DNA of 22,585 bases from CAYSSM01 sp964433905 (lineage in GTDB: Bacteria > Patescibacteriota > UBA1384 > UBA12157 > JAENIV01): positions 1-22,585 of the forward strand of contig CAYSSM010000010.1 in NCBI GenBank assembly GCA_964433905.1, given 5' to 3'. Of the stretch, positions 12,253-20,188 are shown piece by piece; the first letter of the stretch is position 1, and every line of letters begins with the position of its first letter. The translations under genes and the position numbers were made by a program. Under the pieces are notes generated by a model that searched no databases, was not told the DNA's origin, and was given only the letters and a program-made list of their open reading frames with translations.

Positions 12253-13254
12253 ATGATTTTATTTTTTTATGGCGAAGATAATTACAGATTAAATCAAAAA
12301 ATCAAGGCGCTGAAAGCAAAATTCATTTCAGCTTCTTTGGGTGACACCAATTTATCAATCTTAGACGGCAAATCCGTTACTTACGATGAAATTGTCCGTC
12401 AAATTTTAGCGATGCCATTTCTTTCTCGAACACGACTGGTGATTATCGAAAATTTACTAACTGCTAAACGCAGCGATATTCAGGAAAAAGTCGCCGAATT
12501 TCTAAAAAAAATTCCGTCTTCGACGGTGCTGGTTTTTGCCGAAGGCGGCAAACCGGACAAGAGGACGGTTCTTTATAAGCGCTTGAATCAACCTGGTCAA
12601 GCTCAAGAATATAAGCTGCTCGAAGAAGAACAATTAAAAAGATGGATTAAAAAAGAAGTTGATGCCCGCGGAGCTACCATTGAATCAGATGCGACATCGC
12701 TTCTTGTAGAATACATCGGTCCTGATTTATGGAGGATGGCAAATGAGATTGAAAAGCTCATTGCTTACCGGCTACCGACTACCGCTAACCGTGGAGGAAA
12801 GACTATTATTGCGCAAGATATTAAACTTTTGGTCTTGCCGGAAATCAAATCAAACATTTTTAATTTAATTGATGCTATTGCCAGTAAAAATTTGCCAAAG
12901 GCTTATCAAGAGCTATATCGGCTCTTAAATTCAGGTGAAAACGAGATTTATATTCTGACCATGATCGTTTATCAATTCAGAAATCTTCTTATCGTTAAAG
13001 ATCTTATCGAACGGTCTCCAAATATCGATCGCTGGCAAATTGCTAAAAAAGCCGGAATGCATCCGTTTGTCGCAGAAAAAACTCTTTATCAAGTAAAAAA
13101 TTTCACCCTCGAAAAACTAAAATCGATCTATCGCAATCTTTTGGATTTTGATTACAAAATTAAAACTGGTAAAATAGAACAAAGAGTAGCTTTAGAGCTG
13201 TTGATTTTTCAATTATCTCAAAGGAGGCAATCTGACAAGGTGGGAAATTTTTAA
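12253..13254 (+). CDS. holA: DNA polymerase III delta subunit (clamp loader)
   Basis: HolA opens the beta sliding clamp as part of the clamp-loader complex. Visible family features: the N-terminal F-F-Y-G-E-D-N-Y-R-L start, L-S-R-T-R-L-V-I-I-E-N near residue 60, K-R-W-I-K-K-E-V-D-A-R-G, L-W-R-M-A-N-E-I-E-K-L, then N-I-F-N-L-I-D-A-I-A-S-K-N and K-T-G-K-I-E-Q-R-V-A-L-E-L-L. The length (333 aa) is normal. After E-I-E-K-L-I-A-Y a short segment R-L-P-T-T-A-N-R-G-G-K comes from a half palindromic repeat (12763-12792). It sits in a loop after the conserved helix, so it should be tolerated. ATG 12253 has AAGGAAA a few bases upstream; a TATAAT is at 12227-12232. The DUF2207-like gene follows or overlaps, so they are likely co-transcribed. 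Confidence 0.92.
   Translation: MILFFYGEDNYRLNQKIKALKAKFISASLGDTNLSILDGKSVTYDEIVRQILAMPFLSRTRLVIIENLLTAKRSDIQEKVAEFLKKIPSSTVLVFAEGGKPDKRTVLYKRLNQPGQAQEYKLLEEEQLKRWIKKEVDARGATIESDATSLLVEYIGPDLWRMANEIEKLIAYRLPTTANRGGKTIIAQDIKLLVLPEIKSNIFNLIDAIASKNLPKAYQELYRLLNSGENEIYILTMIVYQFRNLLIVKDLIERSPNIDRWQIAKKAGMHPFVAEKTLYQVKNFTLEKLKSIYRNLLDFDYKIKTGKIEQRVALELLIFQLSQRRQSDKVGNF
12763..12792. repeat. half copy of the ACCGTCTACCG-type repeat inside holA
   Basis: GCTTACCGGCTACCGACTACCGCTAACCG matches one arm of the repeats in tsaD and femAB. It is read in the same frame (R-L-P-T-T-A-N versus R-L-Q-T-T-E-N in tsaD). The opposite arm is missing. Confidence 0.7.
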
Positions 13255-13261
13255 GGTAATT

Positions 13262-14752
13262 TTGCGCGAAGTCGGCATTTACCGTAAAAAGTTTATCATT
13301 TTTTTAATTCTCGCTTGTTTGGTGGTCGGAGTTTATTTTTTGTGGCATTATTTTGGTAAATCTCAAGCGGCTATCCAATTTGCCGATTCTCCCAAATATA
13401 CCACGGTCAGCCAAACCACTATGAATGTGGTGGTAGGAAGTGATGGTACGGTTACCGTTGACGGTAAAAAACAAAATAAAGCTTTGAGTTTTCTTAAGGA
13501 ATACGACGAAATCAGAATTTTAGTTTACGATAATCCCGGCGAATTTATCTCCAATTTTAGAGCCACCATCCAGTTGCCTGAAGGAGCAAACAAGGAAGAT
13601 CTAAGGGCGATAATCTATGCCGTTCACGGCGTCGGCTCAAATAGCGCTGAAGTTGAAAGTCCTACGACCTTGATCTACGAAGCCAATAATATTTCGCCAA
13701 GCGCTACCGTTACCATCGTGGCTGATTTTCCCAAAGGTTTGGTTACTCCTGGCATTTTTGCTCAAATCATTTATTTTTTCTTTAATTTACCAGTAAGTAT
13801 TTGGTTGATTGTCGCCATTGTCTTGCCATTAATAGCAATTGTGGTCATGCTTTTTATGATTGTAGCAAGAAAATCTGATCAGATATTTAGGCCGAAAGGA
13901 ATTTTGGCGGCGCCGCCGGAAAACATTCCTCCCGCCGTTGCCGGCGTATTGATTGACGGTCAGGTGAGCGCGCGCGAGGTCGCCGCCACCTTAATTGATT
14001 TAGCTCGCCGCGACTTTATCTTTATCGTTAATAAGGGTAGTGGCCAATTTTCTTTTGGCATTAAAAAAGCGGCTGATTTTGCTGAAATGCCAGGATTGAA
14101 GCCGTTTGAAAAAGCCTTGCTTTCAAAAGTTTTTTTACCGCGGGCCTACAAAAGCACGGTTGAGGATGTTGACATGAGGATCGGCCGCCATATTTTTTCT
14201 CGCCGTATGGCCGAATTTTATCTTCATGTTTATAACATGGCGACGGAAGTAGGTTATTTTAAGAAAAATCCCGCCAAGGTTCATATGGCTTATAAATATA
14301 CCGGAATCGTTTTATTTTTCTTGAGTTTCGCCGGTTTTATTATCGGTTCAATTATCGGCATTGATCCAAAATTCAGCTTGGTTTTTTGGGTTGGCGGCAT
14401 GACCGCCGCCGCGGCAATTATCCGCCTTTCCGGCTTTATGCCGGCGCGCAGCCAAAAAGGCAGTGAAGAATTAAAAAAATGGCTATCATTTCGGGAGTAT
14501 CTAACTGATTCAAAACCGGCGGGCGCCGATGCTTTACAGGGAAAATTCGAAGAATATTTAGCTTATGCGATTGTTTTGGGGGCGGAAGTTGAATGGGTAA
14601 AGCGTTTTGTTGACGAACCTTTTGCCAAGCCGGCATGGTATGACTCGGTTGAACGGGCGATAACACTGGAAAATTTTGCCACCCAACTTTTTCCTTTAAT
14701 TAGTTATGTCTCTGATAATTTAGCTCGTTCTCACGAACCGACGGTGGAATAA
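13262..14752 (+). CDS. DUF2207-like membrane protein
   Basis: Architecture of the DUF2207 family: an N-terminal membrane anchor (about residues 10-30, F-I-I-F-L-I-L-A-C-L-V-V-G-V), an extracytoplasmic beta domain of about 140 residues, and a second membrane segment (near 180-203, rich in I, V and L). A cytoplasmic part follows, with the typical P-P-A-V-A-G-V-L-I-D-G and A-T-L-I-D-L-A-R-R-D-F. Two more segments follow near 350-390, then a short C-terminal domain. The function of the family is unknown. There is no ATG at the start. TTG 13262 has AAGG five bases upstream. An in-frame CTG at 13232, four bases after a perfect AAGGAGG, would add ten residues and overlap the end of holA. I use the TTG but cannot exclude the CTG. 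The stop codon abuts the T tract of the opposing gene's terminator. Confidence 0.75.
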   Translation: MREVGIYRKKFIIFLILACLVVGVYFLWHYFGKSQAAIQFADSPKYTTVSQTTMNVVVGSDGTVTVDGKKQNKALSFLKEYDEIRILVYDNPGEFISNFRATIQLPEGANKEDLRAIIYAVHGVGSNSAEVESPTTLIYEANNISPSATVTIVADFPKGLVTPGIFAQIIYFFFNLPVSIWLIVAIVLPLIAIVVMLFMIVARKSDQIFRPKGILAAPPENIPPAVAGVLIDGQVSAREVAATLIDLARRDFIFIVNKGSGQFSFGIKKAADFAEMPGLKPFEKALLSKVFLPRAYKSTVEDVDMRIGRHIFSRRMAEFYLHVYNMATEVGYFKKNPAKVHMAYKYTGIVLFFLSFAGFIIGSIIGIDPKFSLVFWVGGMTAAAAIIRLSGFMPARSQKGSEELKKWLSFREYLTDSKPAGADALQGKFEEYLAYAIVLGAEVEWVKRFVDEPFAKPAWYDSVERAITLENFATQLFPLISYVSDNLARSHEPTVE

Positions 14753-14781
14753 AAAAAAGAACCTCGCGAGAGCGAAGTTCT
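14751..14781 (-). terminator. intrinsic terminator of the minus-strand rpsT-lepB-orphan group
   Basis: On the minus strand AGAACTTCGC, loop TCTC, GCGAGGTTCT (one mismatch), followed by at least seven T. The T tract overlaps the stop codon of the DUF2207-like gene on the other strand. Confidence 0.85.
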
Positions 14782-14794
14782 GGTAAGTGACTGG

Positions 14795-15067
14795 TTAGAA
14801 GTGATGATGTTGGATCGCTTCAATTATAAAAGAGGCGAAAGCAAAACAGCTGTGGTTGTCGTAAGGCGAACGGTAGCCTTTCTGACAAAGAGCAATGTGG
14901 GCTTGGGTATCGGGTGATAATTCATGCATTAACTGATAGAAAGTAAGGGGTTCGTCTAAGGCAATTACTTCAATTTGTCTTCTGACAAGGTCGCATCCGA
15001 TTGCCGTTCTTCCTCTAAGATGGTTGCTCAAGCAGTTTATCCGGGGTTCATCTTTGATTTCTTCCAC
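14795..15067 (-). CDS. orphan protein of unknown function (90 aa)
   Basis: Not recognised. It starts with GTG at 15067, preceded at five bases by AGGAGG, one of the best ribosome binding sites in the window. The product has three Cys and several His (C-L-S-N-H, C-D-L, L-C-Q-K-G-Y, N-H-S-C-F-A-F, Q-H-H-H-F), but not in a classic zinc-finger spacing. The rest looks like a small globular domain. It begins 28 bases after the lepB stop, so it may be co-transcribed with rpsT and lepB. Its codon use is GC-richer than theirs and it has a dedicated terminator, like the other orphan units. Metal binding is only a suggestion from composition. Confidence 0.6.
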   Translation of the reverse strand: MEEIKDEPRINCLSNHLRGRTAIGCDLVRRQIEVIALDEPLTFYQLMHELSPDTQAHIALCQKGYRSPYDNHSCFAFASFIIEAIQHHHF

Positions 15068-15095
15068 CTTCCCCTCCTGATATATCGTTGTTAAG

Positions 15096-15685
15096 TTAGT
15101 AACTTGGCTGTAGGATAATACCTTTTAGGTTCAAAGGCCAGATAGTGTAAGCGGCTCTGCCGATTAAATATCTTTTTGGTGAAATTCCCCATGTTCGCGA
15201 ATCCGAAGAATTTGGCCGGTTGTCGCCTAAAAGAAAATAGTCATCATCTCGAAGCGTGCGGTTGACATTGGGAAGCGTCAACATGCCGTTGGGTAAATAT
15301 TTTTCATTTAATTTCTGGTCATTGATGTAAACAGTGCCGTTAATGATTTGAACTTTTTCGCCCGGAAGGCCAATAATTCTCTTGATATATTTTTTATGTT
15401 CGGGGTCGCCGGGAAATTTCAAAACTNNNNNNNNNNCACATCGCCGCGGGCAGGTTCGCCGAAATTATATTGCCAGCGGTTAACCAGAATATATTGGCCG
15501 CTATGGAAGTTAGGCTCCATCGAGAGGCCGTCAACAATAAAGAGCGTTCCAACAAAAAAATGGATTAGCGTTCCGATGACAAGAAGGACGACAATCCATT
15601 TTGTTAGTTCAAACAAACAACCGCTGCCGTAAAAGAAGTTTTGAGCAGGCGAAAGCTTAGGAACGGGGGTTGAATTTTGATCCAT
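15096..15685 (-). CDS. lepB: signal peptidase I, interrupted by a scaffold gap
   Basis: LepB cleaves signal peptides from exported proteins. Before the gap: a short cytoplasmic start, one membrane segment (W-I-V-V-L-L-V-I-G-T-L-I-H-F-F-V), and the catalytic serine box G-L-S-M-E-P. After it: the catalytic lysine in Y-I-K-R-I-I-G-L-P-G-E and the family boxes L-G-D-N-R-P-N-S-S-D-S-R and G-I-S-P-K-R-Y-L-I-G-R-A. The only missing residues are one or two after P-A-R-G-D-V, where a beta strand (V-L-K-F-P-G-D-P) continues. The frames on the two sides need a gap of two modulo three, so the ten N are a placeholder. The gene is not a pseudogene on this evidence. ATG 15685 follows GAGGGG. The rpsT gene ends 15 bases upstream. 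Confidence 0.92.
15427..15436. other. scaffold gap (ten N) inside lepB
   Basis: Ten N interrupt lepB between two conserved segments that should be almost adjacent. The real missing length is probably very small. Confidence 0.95.
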
Positions 15686-15700
15686 AGAGCCCCTCTTTTG

Positions 15701-16042
15701 TTATTTTTTTGCTTTTTTTGTTGTGGTTTTTTTAGCGGTTTTGGCTGGCGTTTTTGTCTTTTCTTTTACGCTTTTTACTGGTGTTTTTACATTTTCGCTT
15801 TTAGCTTTAACATTTTTTGCTGTGCCGAACTTTTTTGTTAATTTTGATTTCAGCCGGGCGGCTTTATTCTTATGAATAATATCTGTTTTGGCGGCTTTAT
15901 CAATTTTAGAAACAACCTCACTAATATTAGCGGCTGTGGCTTGTTTTATGGCTTTACTCAACTCTTTTTTCTGTTTTTGGTTTTGAATCGCCTTTGTCTT
16001 GGAGACTTTTAGCGATTTTTTAGCAGATTTTGTAATAGGCAA
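15701..16042 (-). CDS. rpsT: ribosomal protein S20 with a long lysine-rich tail
   Basis: S20 is a helical 16S rRNA-binding protein of the small subunit. The start (M-P-I-T-K-S-A-K-K), the A-N-I-S-E-V-V-S-K-I-D-K-A-A-K segment and I-I-H-K-N-K-A-A-R-L-K-S-K-L are diagnostic. The core ends near residue 80. A tail of over 30 residues follows, made almost only of Lys, Thr, Ala, Val and Pro (T-P-A-K-T-A-K-K-T-T-T-K-K-A-K-K). The total of 113 aa compares with about 85-90 usually. Such a tail could add rRNA contacts or be a low-complexity expansion. The start codon is TTG (16042-16040), with AAGGAG five bases upstream; no ATG is available near the conserved N-terminus. It is first in the minus-strand group with lepB. 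Confidence 0.9.
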   Translation of the reverse strand: MPITKSAKKSLKVSKTKAIQNQKQKKELSKAIKQATAANISEVVSKIDKAAKTDIIHKNKAARLKSKLTKKFGTAKNVKAKSENVKTPVKSVKEKTKTPAKTAKKTTTKKAKK

Positions 16043-16072
16043 GATAACTCCTTAAACTCCTAAAGGCGGAGT

Positions 16073-16216
16073 AAATCCGAATATCGAAATCAGAAATCCG
16101 AAACAAATGTTTGCCGCAAGGACAAAATATCTAATTTTCCAAATTCCAAATGTTTAAAACATTAATTATTATAATTTAGAATTTGTTTCGTGTTTCGAAT
16201 TTCGTGCTTAGAATTT
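16073..16216. repeat. long imperfect palindrome between rpsT and the nrnA-like gene
   Basis: The left arm (AAATCCGAATATCGAAATCAG...CCGAAACAAAT, 16073-16108) is inverted on the right (GAATTTGTTTCG...CGAATTTCG, 16179-16205 and on). The left arm is shared with the repeat inside the exonuclease gene (9057-9098). It fills the divergent promoter region. Confidence 0.7.
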
Positions 16217-16262
16217 ATTTAACTAAATCAAATATATCAGAAGAATATCGTTTTGTAAACCC

Positions 16263-16292
16263 TTGACATTCTAATCAAGATTTTGCTATGCT
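16263..16292 (+). promoter_or_regulatory. promoter of the nrnA-like gene, predicted leaderless
   Basis: TTGACA (16263-16268), 18-base spacer, extended -10 TGCTATGCT (16284-16292). The ATG at 16301 is eight bases after the -10, so the transcript should begin at the start codon. No ribosome binding site is present. Confidence 0.75.
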
Positions 16293-16300
16293 ATATAGCT

Positions 16301-17452
16301 ATGGAACTTACTTCCAAACAACAAACAACCGAGCAAATCAAATCGGCGCAAAAGATATTAGTCTTAACTCATGTGAATCCTGATGGAGACGGTCTTGGGT
16401 CTCTTTTGGCTTGCTATTTGGTTTTGAAAAAATTGGGCAAGGATGTGACGGCGGTAGCGCCAGAGACGTTGCCGATGGCATTAAAATTTTTACCGAATAC
16501 CAAAGATTTGGTCACAAATTACAACAGCACAAAAGATTTTATTATCAGCATTGATACAAGCAATACTAAAGTTGACCGTTTGGGCTACCGCCATATTACC
16601 GAGGAAAATAAATTAAACATTGTCGTTACCCCGCTTTCGGGGACTTTTAAAGATGAAGATGTTACTTTTTCTTACGGGACTTATAAATTTGATTTAATTA
16701 TTGTCTTAGATTCGCCTGACTTGGAACGGCTGGGACCTCTTTATGACGGCCAGACAGCCTTGTTTTACGAAACGCCGGTTATCAACATTGACCATCATGC
16801 CGGCAATGATTTTTTTGGCAAGATTAACTGGGTAGATTTAACCTCAACTTCAACGGCTGAAATTTTAGTTTCCTTGATCGAATCGCTTTCTCGAGAAATG
16901 CCTCTAATTGATGAGGATGTGGCCACCGCTCTTCTTACCGGAATTATCACCGACACAGGCAGTTTTCAAAATGCCAATACAACGCCGAAATCCTTGACCG
17001 TGGCGGCTCAATTAGTCGCCGCCGGCGGCCGCCAACAAGAAATAATCCGCCATGTTTTCAAAACAAAACCGCTTTCGACTTTAAGGCTTTGGGGCCGCAT
17101 TTTAGAGCAAGTCCAATCCGATCTCGATGGCCGTTTCATTTGGTCTAAAATATCAAGAAACGATCTTGCGGCTGTCTCTGCCGAAGATTCACAAACCGGC
17201 GGAGTAATCGACGAACTCTTAAAAAGCGCGCCGGAAATTGATTTTGCAATGTTACTTGTCGAGCGGCAAAATCTTCTCCACGGTTCTTTAAGGGCAGTGG
17301 CACCGGGAATTGATGTGGCTTCAATTGCGCGGCTTTTCGGCGGCGGCGGCCATGAAGCAGCGGCGGCATTTCAGATTCCGGGAGCCACTTTAGCTGATAA
17401 AGAAGGGGAAATTTTAGCGAAAATAAGAGAATACCAACGAAGCAAAGCTTAG
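16301..17452 (+). CDS. DHH/DHHA1 phosphoesterase, NrnA-like
   Basis: NrnA-type DHH enzymes degrade short oligoribonucleotides and, in many species, dephosphorylate pAp or hydrolyse pApA/cyclic dinucleotide products. Visible: motif I N26-P-D-G-D-G-L-G-S34, a metal-binding D in V-L-D-S-P-D, the signature I-D-H-H near residue 165, T-G-I-I-T-D-T-G-S-F, and the C-terminal DHHA1 substrate motif G-G-G-G-H-E-A-A-A-A-F. At 383 aa it is longer than typical NrnA (about 320). The extra length is around residues 70-140, between motif I and the D-S-P-D motif. ATG 16301 is chosen by the promoter position. It heads an rpsO-pnp neighbourhood, which fits a role in RNA turnover. The exact substrate (nano-RNA, pAp or c-di-AMP product) is not readable. 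Confidence 0.87.
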   Translation: MELTSKQQTTEQIKSAQKILVLTHVNPDGDGLGSLLACYLVLKKLGKDVTAVAPETLPMALKFLPNTKDLVTNYNSTKDFIISIDTSNTKVDRLGYRHITEENKLNIVVTPLSGTFKDEDVTFSYGTYKFDLIIVLDSPDLERLGPLYDGQTALFYETPVINIDHHAGNDFFGKINWVDLTSTSTAEILVSLIESLSREMPLIDEDVATALLTGIITDTGSFQNANTTPKSLTVAAQLVAAGGRQQEIIRHVFKTKPLSTLRLWGRILEQVQSDLDGRFIWSKISRNDLAAVSAEDSQTGGVIDELLKSAPEIDFAMLLVERQNLLHGSLRAVAPGIDVASIARLFGGGGHEAAAAFQIPGATLADKEGEILAKIREYQRSKA

Positions 17453-17462
17453 TAATATCAAA

Positions 17463-17562
17463 ATCCAAAATCAAAATATCAAATCAAGTCAAAATGCTTA
17501 AAATTTTTTTATTTGGGCTTTGAGTTTCATTTGACATTTGAGCTTTGGGCTTTGGATTTAAG
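17463..17562. repeat. intergenic palindromic repeat (CAAATCAAA type) before rpsO
   Basis: The left arm (AAAATCCAAAATCAAAATATCAAATC...) is inverted on the right (...TTTGACATTTGAGCTTTGGGCTTTGGATTT), with a TTTTTTTATT centre. It is related in sequence and layout to the repeat at 17872-17984. Confidence 0.75.
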
Positions 17563-17565
17563 ATG

Positions 17566-17594
17566 TTGTCAAAGTTAATAAAATATGTTAATCT
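17566..17594 (+). promoter_or_regulatory. promoter of rpsO
   Basis: TTGTCA (17566-17571), 17-base spacer, extended -10 TGTTAATCT (17586-17594). Predicted start near 17601, at the GAGGAAA ribosome binding site. Confidence 0.6.
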
Positions 17595-17611
17595 AAATTA
17601 GAGGAAAATTA

Positions 17612-17866
17612 ATGCCCAAAGTAGATCTTATCAAAAAATATCAAACCCACAAAAATGATACCGGTTCGACCGAGGTCCAAGTGGCTTTGTTAACGGAAAA
17701 AATCTTGGATTTAGCCAAGCATTTGAAGAAGCATGCCAAGGATTCGGATTCGCGTCGAGGTTTATTGATGATGGTAGGAAAACGCCGAAGATTATTAAAT
17801 TATCTTAAAAAAGACGAACCGAAAAAATATGAGAAGTTGATTAAAGATTTAGGATTAAAAAAGTAA
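17612..17866 (+). CDS. rpsO: ribosomal protein S15
   Basis: S15 binds the central domain of 16S rRNA early in small-subunit assembly. The 84-aa product has all family marks: the K-K-Y-Q-T-H-K-N-D-T-G-S-T-E-V-Q-V-A-L-L-T start, H-L-K-K-H-A-K-D-S-D-S-R-R-G-L, and V-G-K-R-R-R-L-L-N-Y-L. The length is slightly under the usual 88-89. ATG 17612 follows GAGGAAA at a good distance. The pnp gene lies downstream in the common bacterial order rpsO-pnp, but here the two are separated by a 200-base region with a long palindrome and a likely separate pnp promoter. Confidence 0.97.
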   Translation: MPKVDLIKKYQTHKNDTGSTEVQVALLTEKILDLAKHLKKHAKDSDSRRGLLMMVGKRRRLLNYLKKDEPKKYEKLIKDLGLKK

Positions 17867-17871
17867 CTTTA

Positions 17872-17984
17872 AAATAACAAATCTCAAATATCAAATGACA
17901 AATCAAATCCAAATGCTTAAATATTAAAAATTTGAGCTTTGAGCTTGATTTGAGATTTTTGCTTTGATATTTGGATTTAAATTG
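17872..17984. repeat. intergenic palindromic repeat (CAAATCAAA type) between rpsO and pnp
   Basis: The left arm (AACAAATCTCAAATATCAAATG...AAATCC) is inverted on the right (GAGCTTTGAGCTTGATTTGAG...GATATTTGGATTTAA). It shares the CAAATGCTTAAA-like centre with 17463-17562. It could fold when transcribed from rpsO and act as a processing or termination point. Confidence 0.75.
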
Positions 17985-18066
17985 CATGGTGCAGTAGGGC
18001 AAGTAAAGAAGTGAAATGTTTTTTTCTTCTTTAGATGTTCTCCTGTACTCATGCCTAGAATGTTTT

Positions 18067-20169
18067 ATGGAAGAAAAAAATTTCAAGACCGATCTTGGTG
18101 GAAAAGAACTTTTAATTTCGACTGGAAAATTAGCCGGACTGGCTTCTGGTTCAGTGACTGTTCGCTACGGCGACACGGTGGTTTTGGCGACCGCGGTAGT
18201 TTCCGCTGAACCAAAGGAAGATATCGATTATTTTCCTCTTTTAGTTGATTATGAAGAAAGACTCTATGCTGCTGGAAAAATTTCCGGCTCTCGATTTATC
18301 AAGCGTGAAGGCCGTCCTTCAGAAAATGCGACCTTAACTTGTCGTTTAATCGATCGACCGATTAGACCCTTATTCCCAAAAACTTATAAGAATGATGTTC
18401 AGATTGTTATCACGGTTTTGAGCTATGACTTGGAAAACGAACCGGATGTTATTTCAATCATTGCCGCTTCAGCGGCCCTTTCTCAATCAGTCGCGCCTTT
18501 TGAGGGTCCGGTGGCAGCGGTTCGTGTCGGCCAAATCGATGGCAAGTTTGTCATCAATCCAACCGAAACGGAAATGGCTAATTCTACTATTGATTTAGTT
18601 GTTGCCGGTACTAAAGAAAAAGTCATAATGTTGGAGGCCGGCGCCAAAGAAATTGATGAAAAAACGATGGTTGAAGCAATTAAGTTCGGTCATGAAGCTT
18701 TAAAACCGGCAATCGAAGTCCAAAAAGAACTTATTTCTGAAACCAAGCATACCGTGGCCGATGTCGAGGAGCCGGAAATCATCAAGGAAGTCAAAACCTA
18801 TCTTGGTAAAAAACTTGATGCGGTTTTACACGAAATCGACAAGCAAAAGCGTGAAGAGCAAATTTCTGCTTTTGAAGCTGAAGTTTTAGCCAATTTTGAA
18901 GGAAATTATAAACAAATTGAATTAAAAGATGCTTTTTCGCAGATTTTAGAAAAAGAAGTCCGCGAGGCAATCATTGAACGGGAAGCCCGTCCTGACGGAA
19001 GAAAGCTTGATGAAATCCGTCCGATTGACATCGAAGTGGGATTATTGCCCAGAACTCATGGTTCAGGTTTATTTACCCGCGGACAAACACAGGTTTTATC
19101 GATTGTAACCCTTGGCGCGCCGGGTGAAGAGCAAATTATTGAGACTATGGAAGAAGAAGGCACCAAACGCTATATGCACCATTACAATTTCCCGCCGTTT
19201 TCAACCGGAGAAGTTCGACCAATGCGCAGCACCTCCAGAAGAGAGATTGGTCATGGGGCTTTGGCCGAAAGGGCGATTTTACCTGTATTGCCATCGCACG
19301 AAGATTTTCCTTACACTATCCGAGTTGTATCGGAAGTCTTAGCATCAAATGGCTCGTCTTCGATGGCGGCAACCTGCGGTTCAACCCTGGCCTTAATGGA
19401 TGCCGGCGTGCCGATTAAAGAAGCGGTTTCCGGTATCGCCATGGGGCTGATGACATCCGTTGATGGTAAGAAGCACAAAGTTTTAACCGATATTCAGGGT
19501 TTGGAAGATTTTGCCGGCGACATGGATTTTAAGGTGACGGCGACTAAAAAAGGTATTACGGCGATTCAACTTGATACCAAATTAAAAGGTATAGATATTG
19601 ATATTTTAGCTGAAGCATTGGAAAAAGGCCGCATGGCTAATGATGAAATTTTAGCTAAAATTAATAAAGTTATCGGCGAGCCTCGAAAAGAATTATCAGC
19701 TTTTGCGCCAAGAATTCAAACCTTAAAAGTTCCGGTTGATAAAATCGGTGAAGTAATCGGTCCTGGCGGTAAGAACATCCGTAAACTGATTGAAGATTGT
19801 GGTGGCAAAGAAATCACCTCGATTGATATCGAAGATGACGGCACGGTTACCATTGCTTCAACTGATCCTGTGATGAGTAAAAAGGCTATTGATGCCATTT
19901 CCGGTATGACTCGAGAAGTTGAGGTTGGTGAGATTTTTGAAGCACCTGTAACCCAGATTCTAAAAGATAGAATGCGCGGCAATGAAATCGGCGCTGTGGT
20001 TCAGATTTTGCCCAATCAAGACGGCATGGTCCATATTTCCCAAATTGCCAACGAGAGAATTGAAAAAGTCTCCGATAAGCTCAAAGTCGGCGATGTTGTA
20101 AAAGTCAAAGTGATGGAAGTTGACAAAGAACGGGGAAGAATTAGTTTGAGTATTAAGGCAGCACAGTAA
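18067..20169 (+). CDS. pnp: polyribonucleotide nucleotidyltransferase (PNPase)
   Basis: PNPase degrades RNA 3' to 5' by phosphorolysis. The 700-aa product has all domains in order: first RNase PH-like core (from residue 1; F-K-R-E-G-R-P-S-E-N-A form), linking helices, second RNase PH core (R-P-D-G-R near 310; L-E-D-F-A-G-D-M-D-F near 480 with the catalytic acidic residues), KH (I-G-E-V-I-G-P-G-G-K-N-I near 555) and S1 (from about 621, ending D-K-E-R-G-R-I-S-L-S-I-K). The S1 domain has about seven extra residues (I-L-K-D-R-M-R-G-N-E-I-G) in its first loop, apparently a Patescibacteria trait. ATG 18067 is preferred because it gives the family N-terminus M-E-E-K-N-F-K. A TAGAAT box ends six bases before it, hinting at a leaderless transcript. 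An in-frame ATG at 18016 would add a hydrophobic 17-residue leader and is less likely. Confidence 0.95.
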   Translation: MEEKNFKTDLGGKELLISTGKLAGLASGSVTVRYGDTVVLATAVVSAEPKEDIDYFPLLVDYEERLYAAGKISGSRFIKREGRPSENATLTCRLIDRPIRPLFPKTYKNDVQIVITVLSYDLENEPDVISIIAASAALSQSVAPFEGPVAAVRVGQIDGKFVINPTETEMANSTIDLVVAGTKEKVIMLEAGAKEIDEKTMVEAIKFGHEALKPAIEVQKELISETKHTVADVEEPEIIKEVKTYLGKKLDAVLHEIDKQKREEQISAFEAEVLANFEGNYKQIELKDAFSQILEKEVREAIIEREARPDGRKLDEIRPIDIEVGLLPRTHGSGLFTRGQTQVLSIVTLGAPGEEQIIETMEEEGTKRYMHHYNFPPFSTGEVRPMRSTSRREIGHGALAERAILPVLPSHEDFPYTIRVVSEVLASNGSSSMAATCGSTLALMDAGVPIKEAVSGIAMGLMTSVDGKKHKVLTDIQGLEDFAGDMDFKVTATKKGITAIQLDTKLKGIDIDILAEALEKGRMANDEILAKINKVIGEPRKELSAFAPRIQTLKVPVDKIGEVIGPGGKNIRKLIEDCGGKEITSIDIEDDGTVTIASTDPVMSKKAIDAISGMTREVEVGEIFEAPVTQILKDRMRGNEIGAVVQILPNQDGMVHISQIANERIEKVSDKLKVGDVVKVKVMEVDKERGRISLSIKAAQ

Positions 20170-20188
20170 TTCAATAAAATTTCCCTTC

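Noticed and set aside
18016..18066. Longer N-terminus for PNPase
   Set aside because: The added 17 residues are hydrophobic and absent from the family, and a -10-like box lies just before the internal ATG at 18067.
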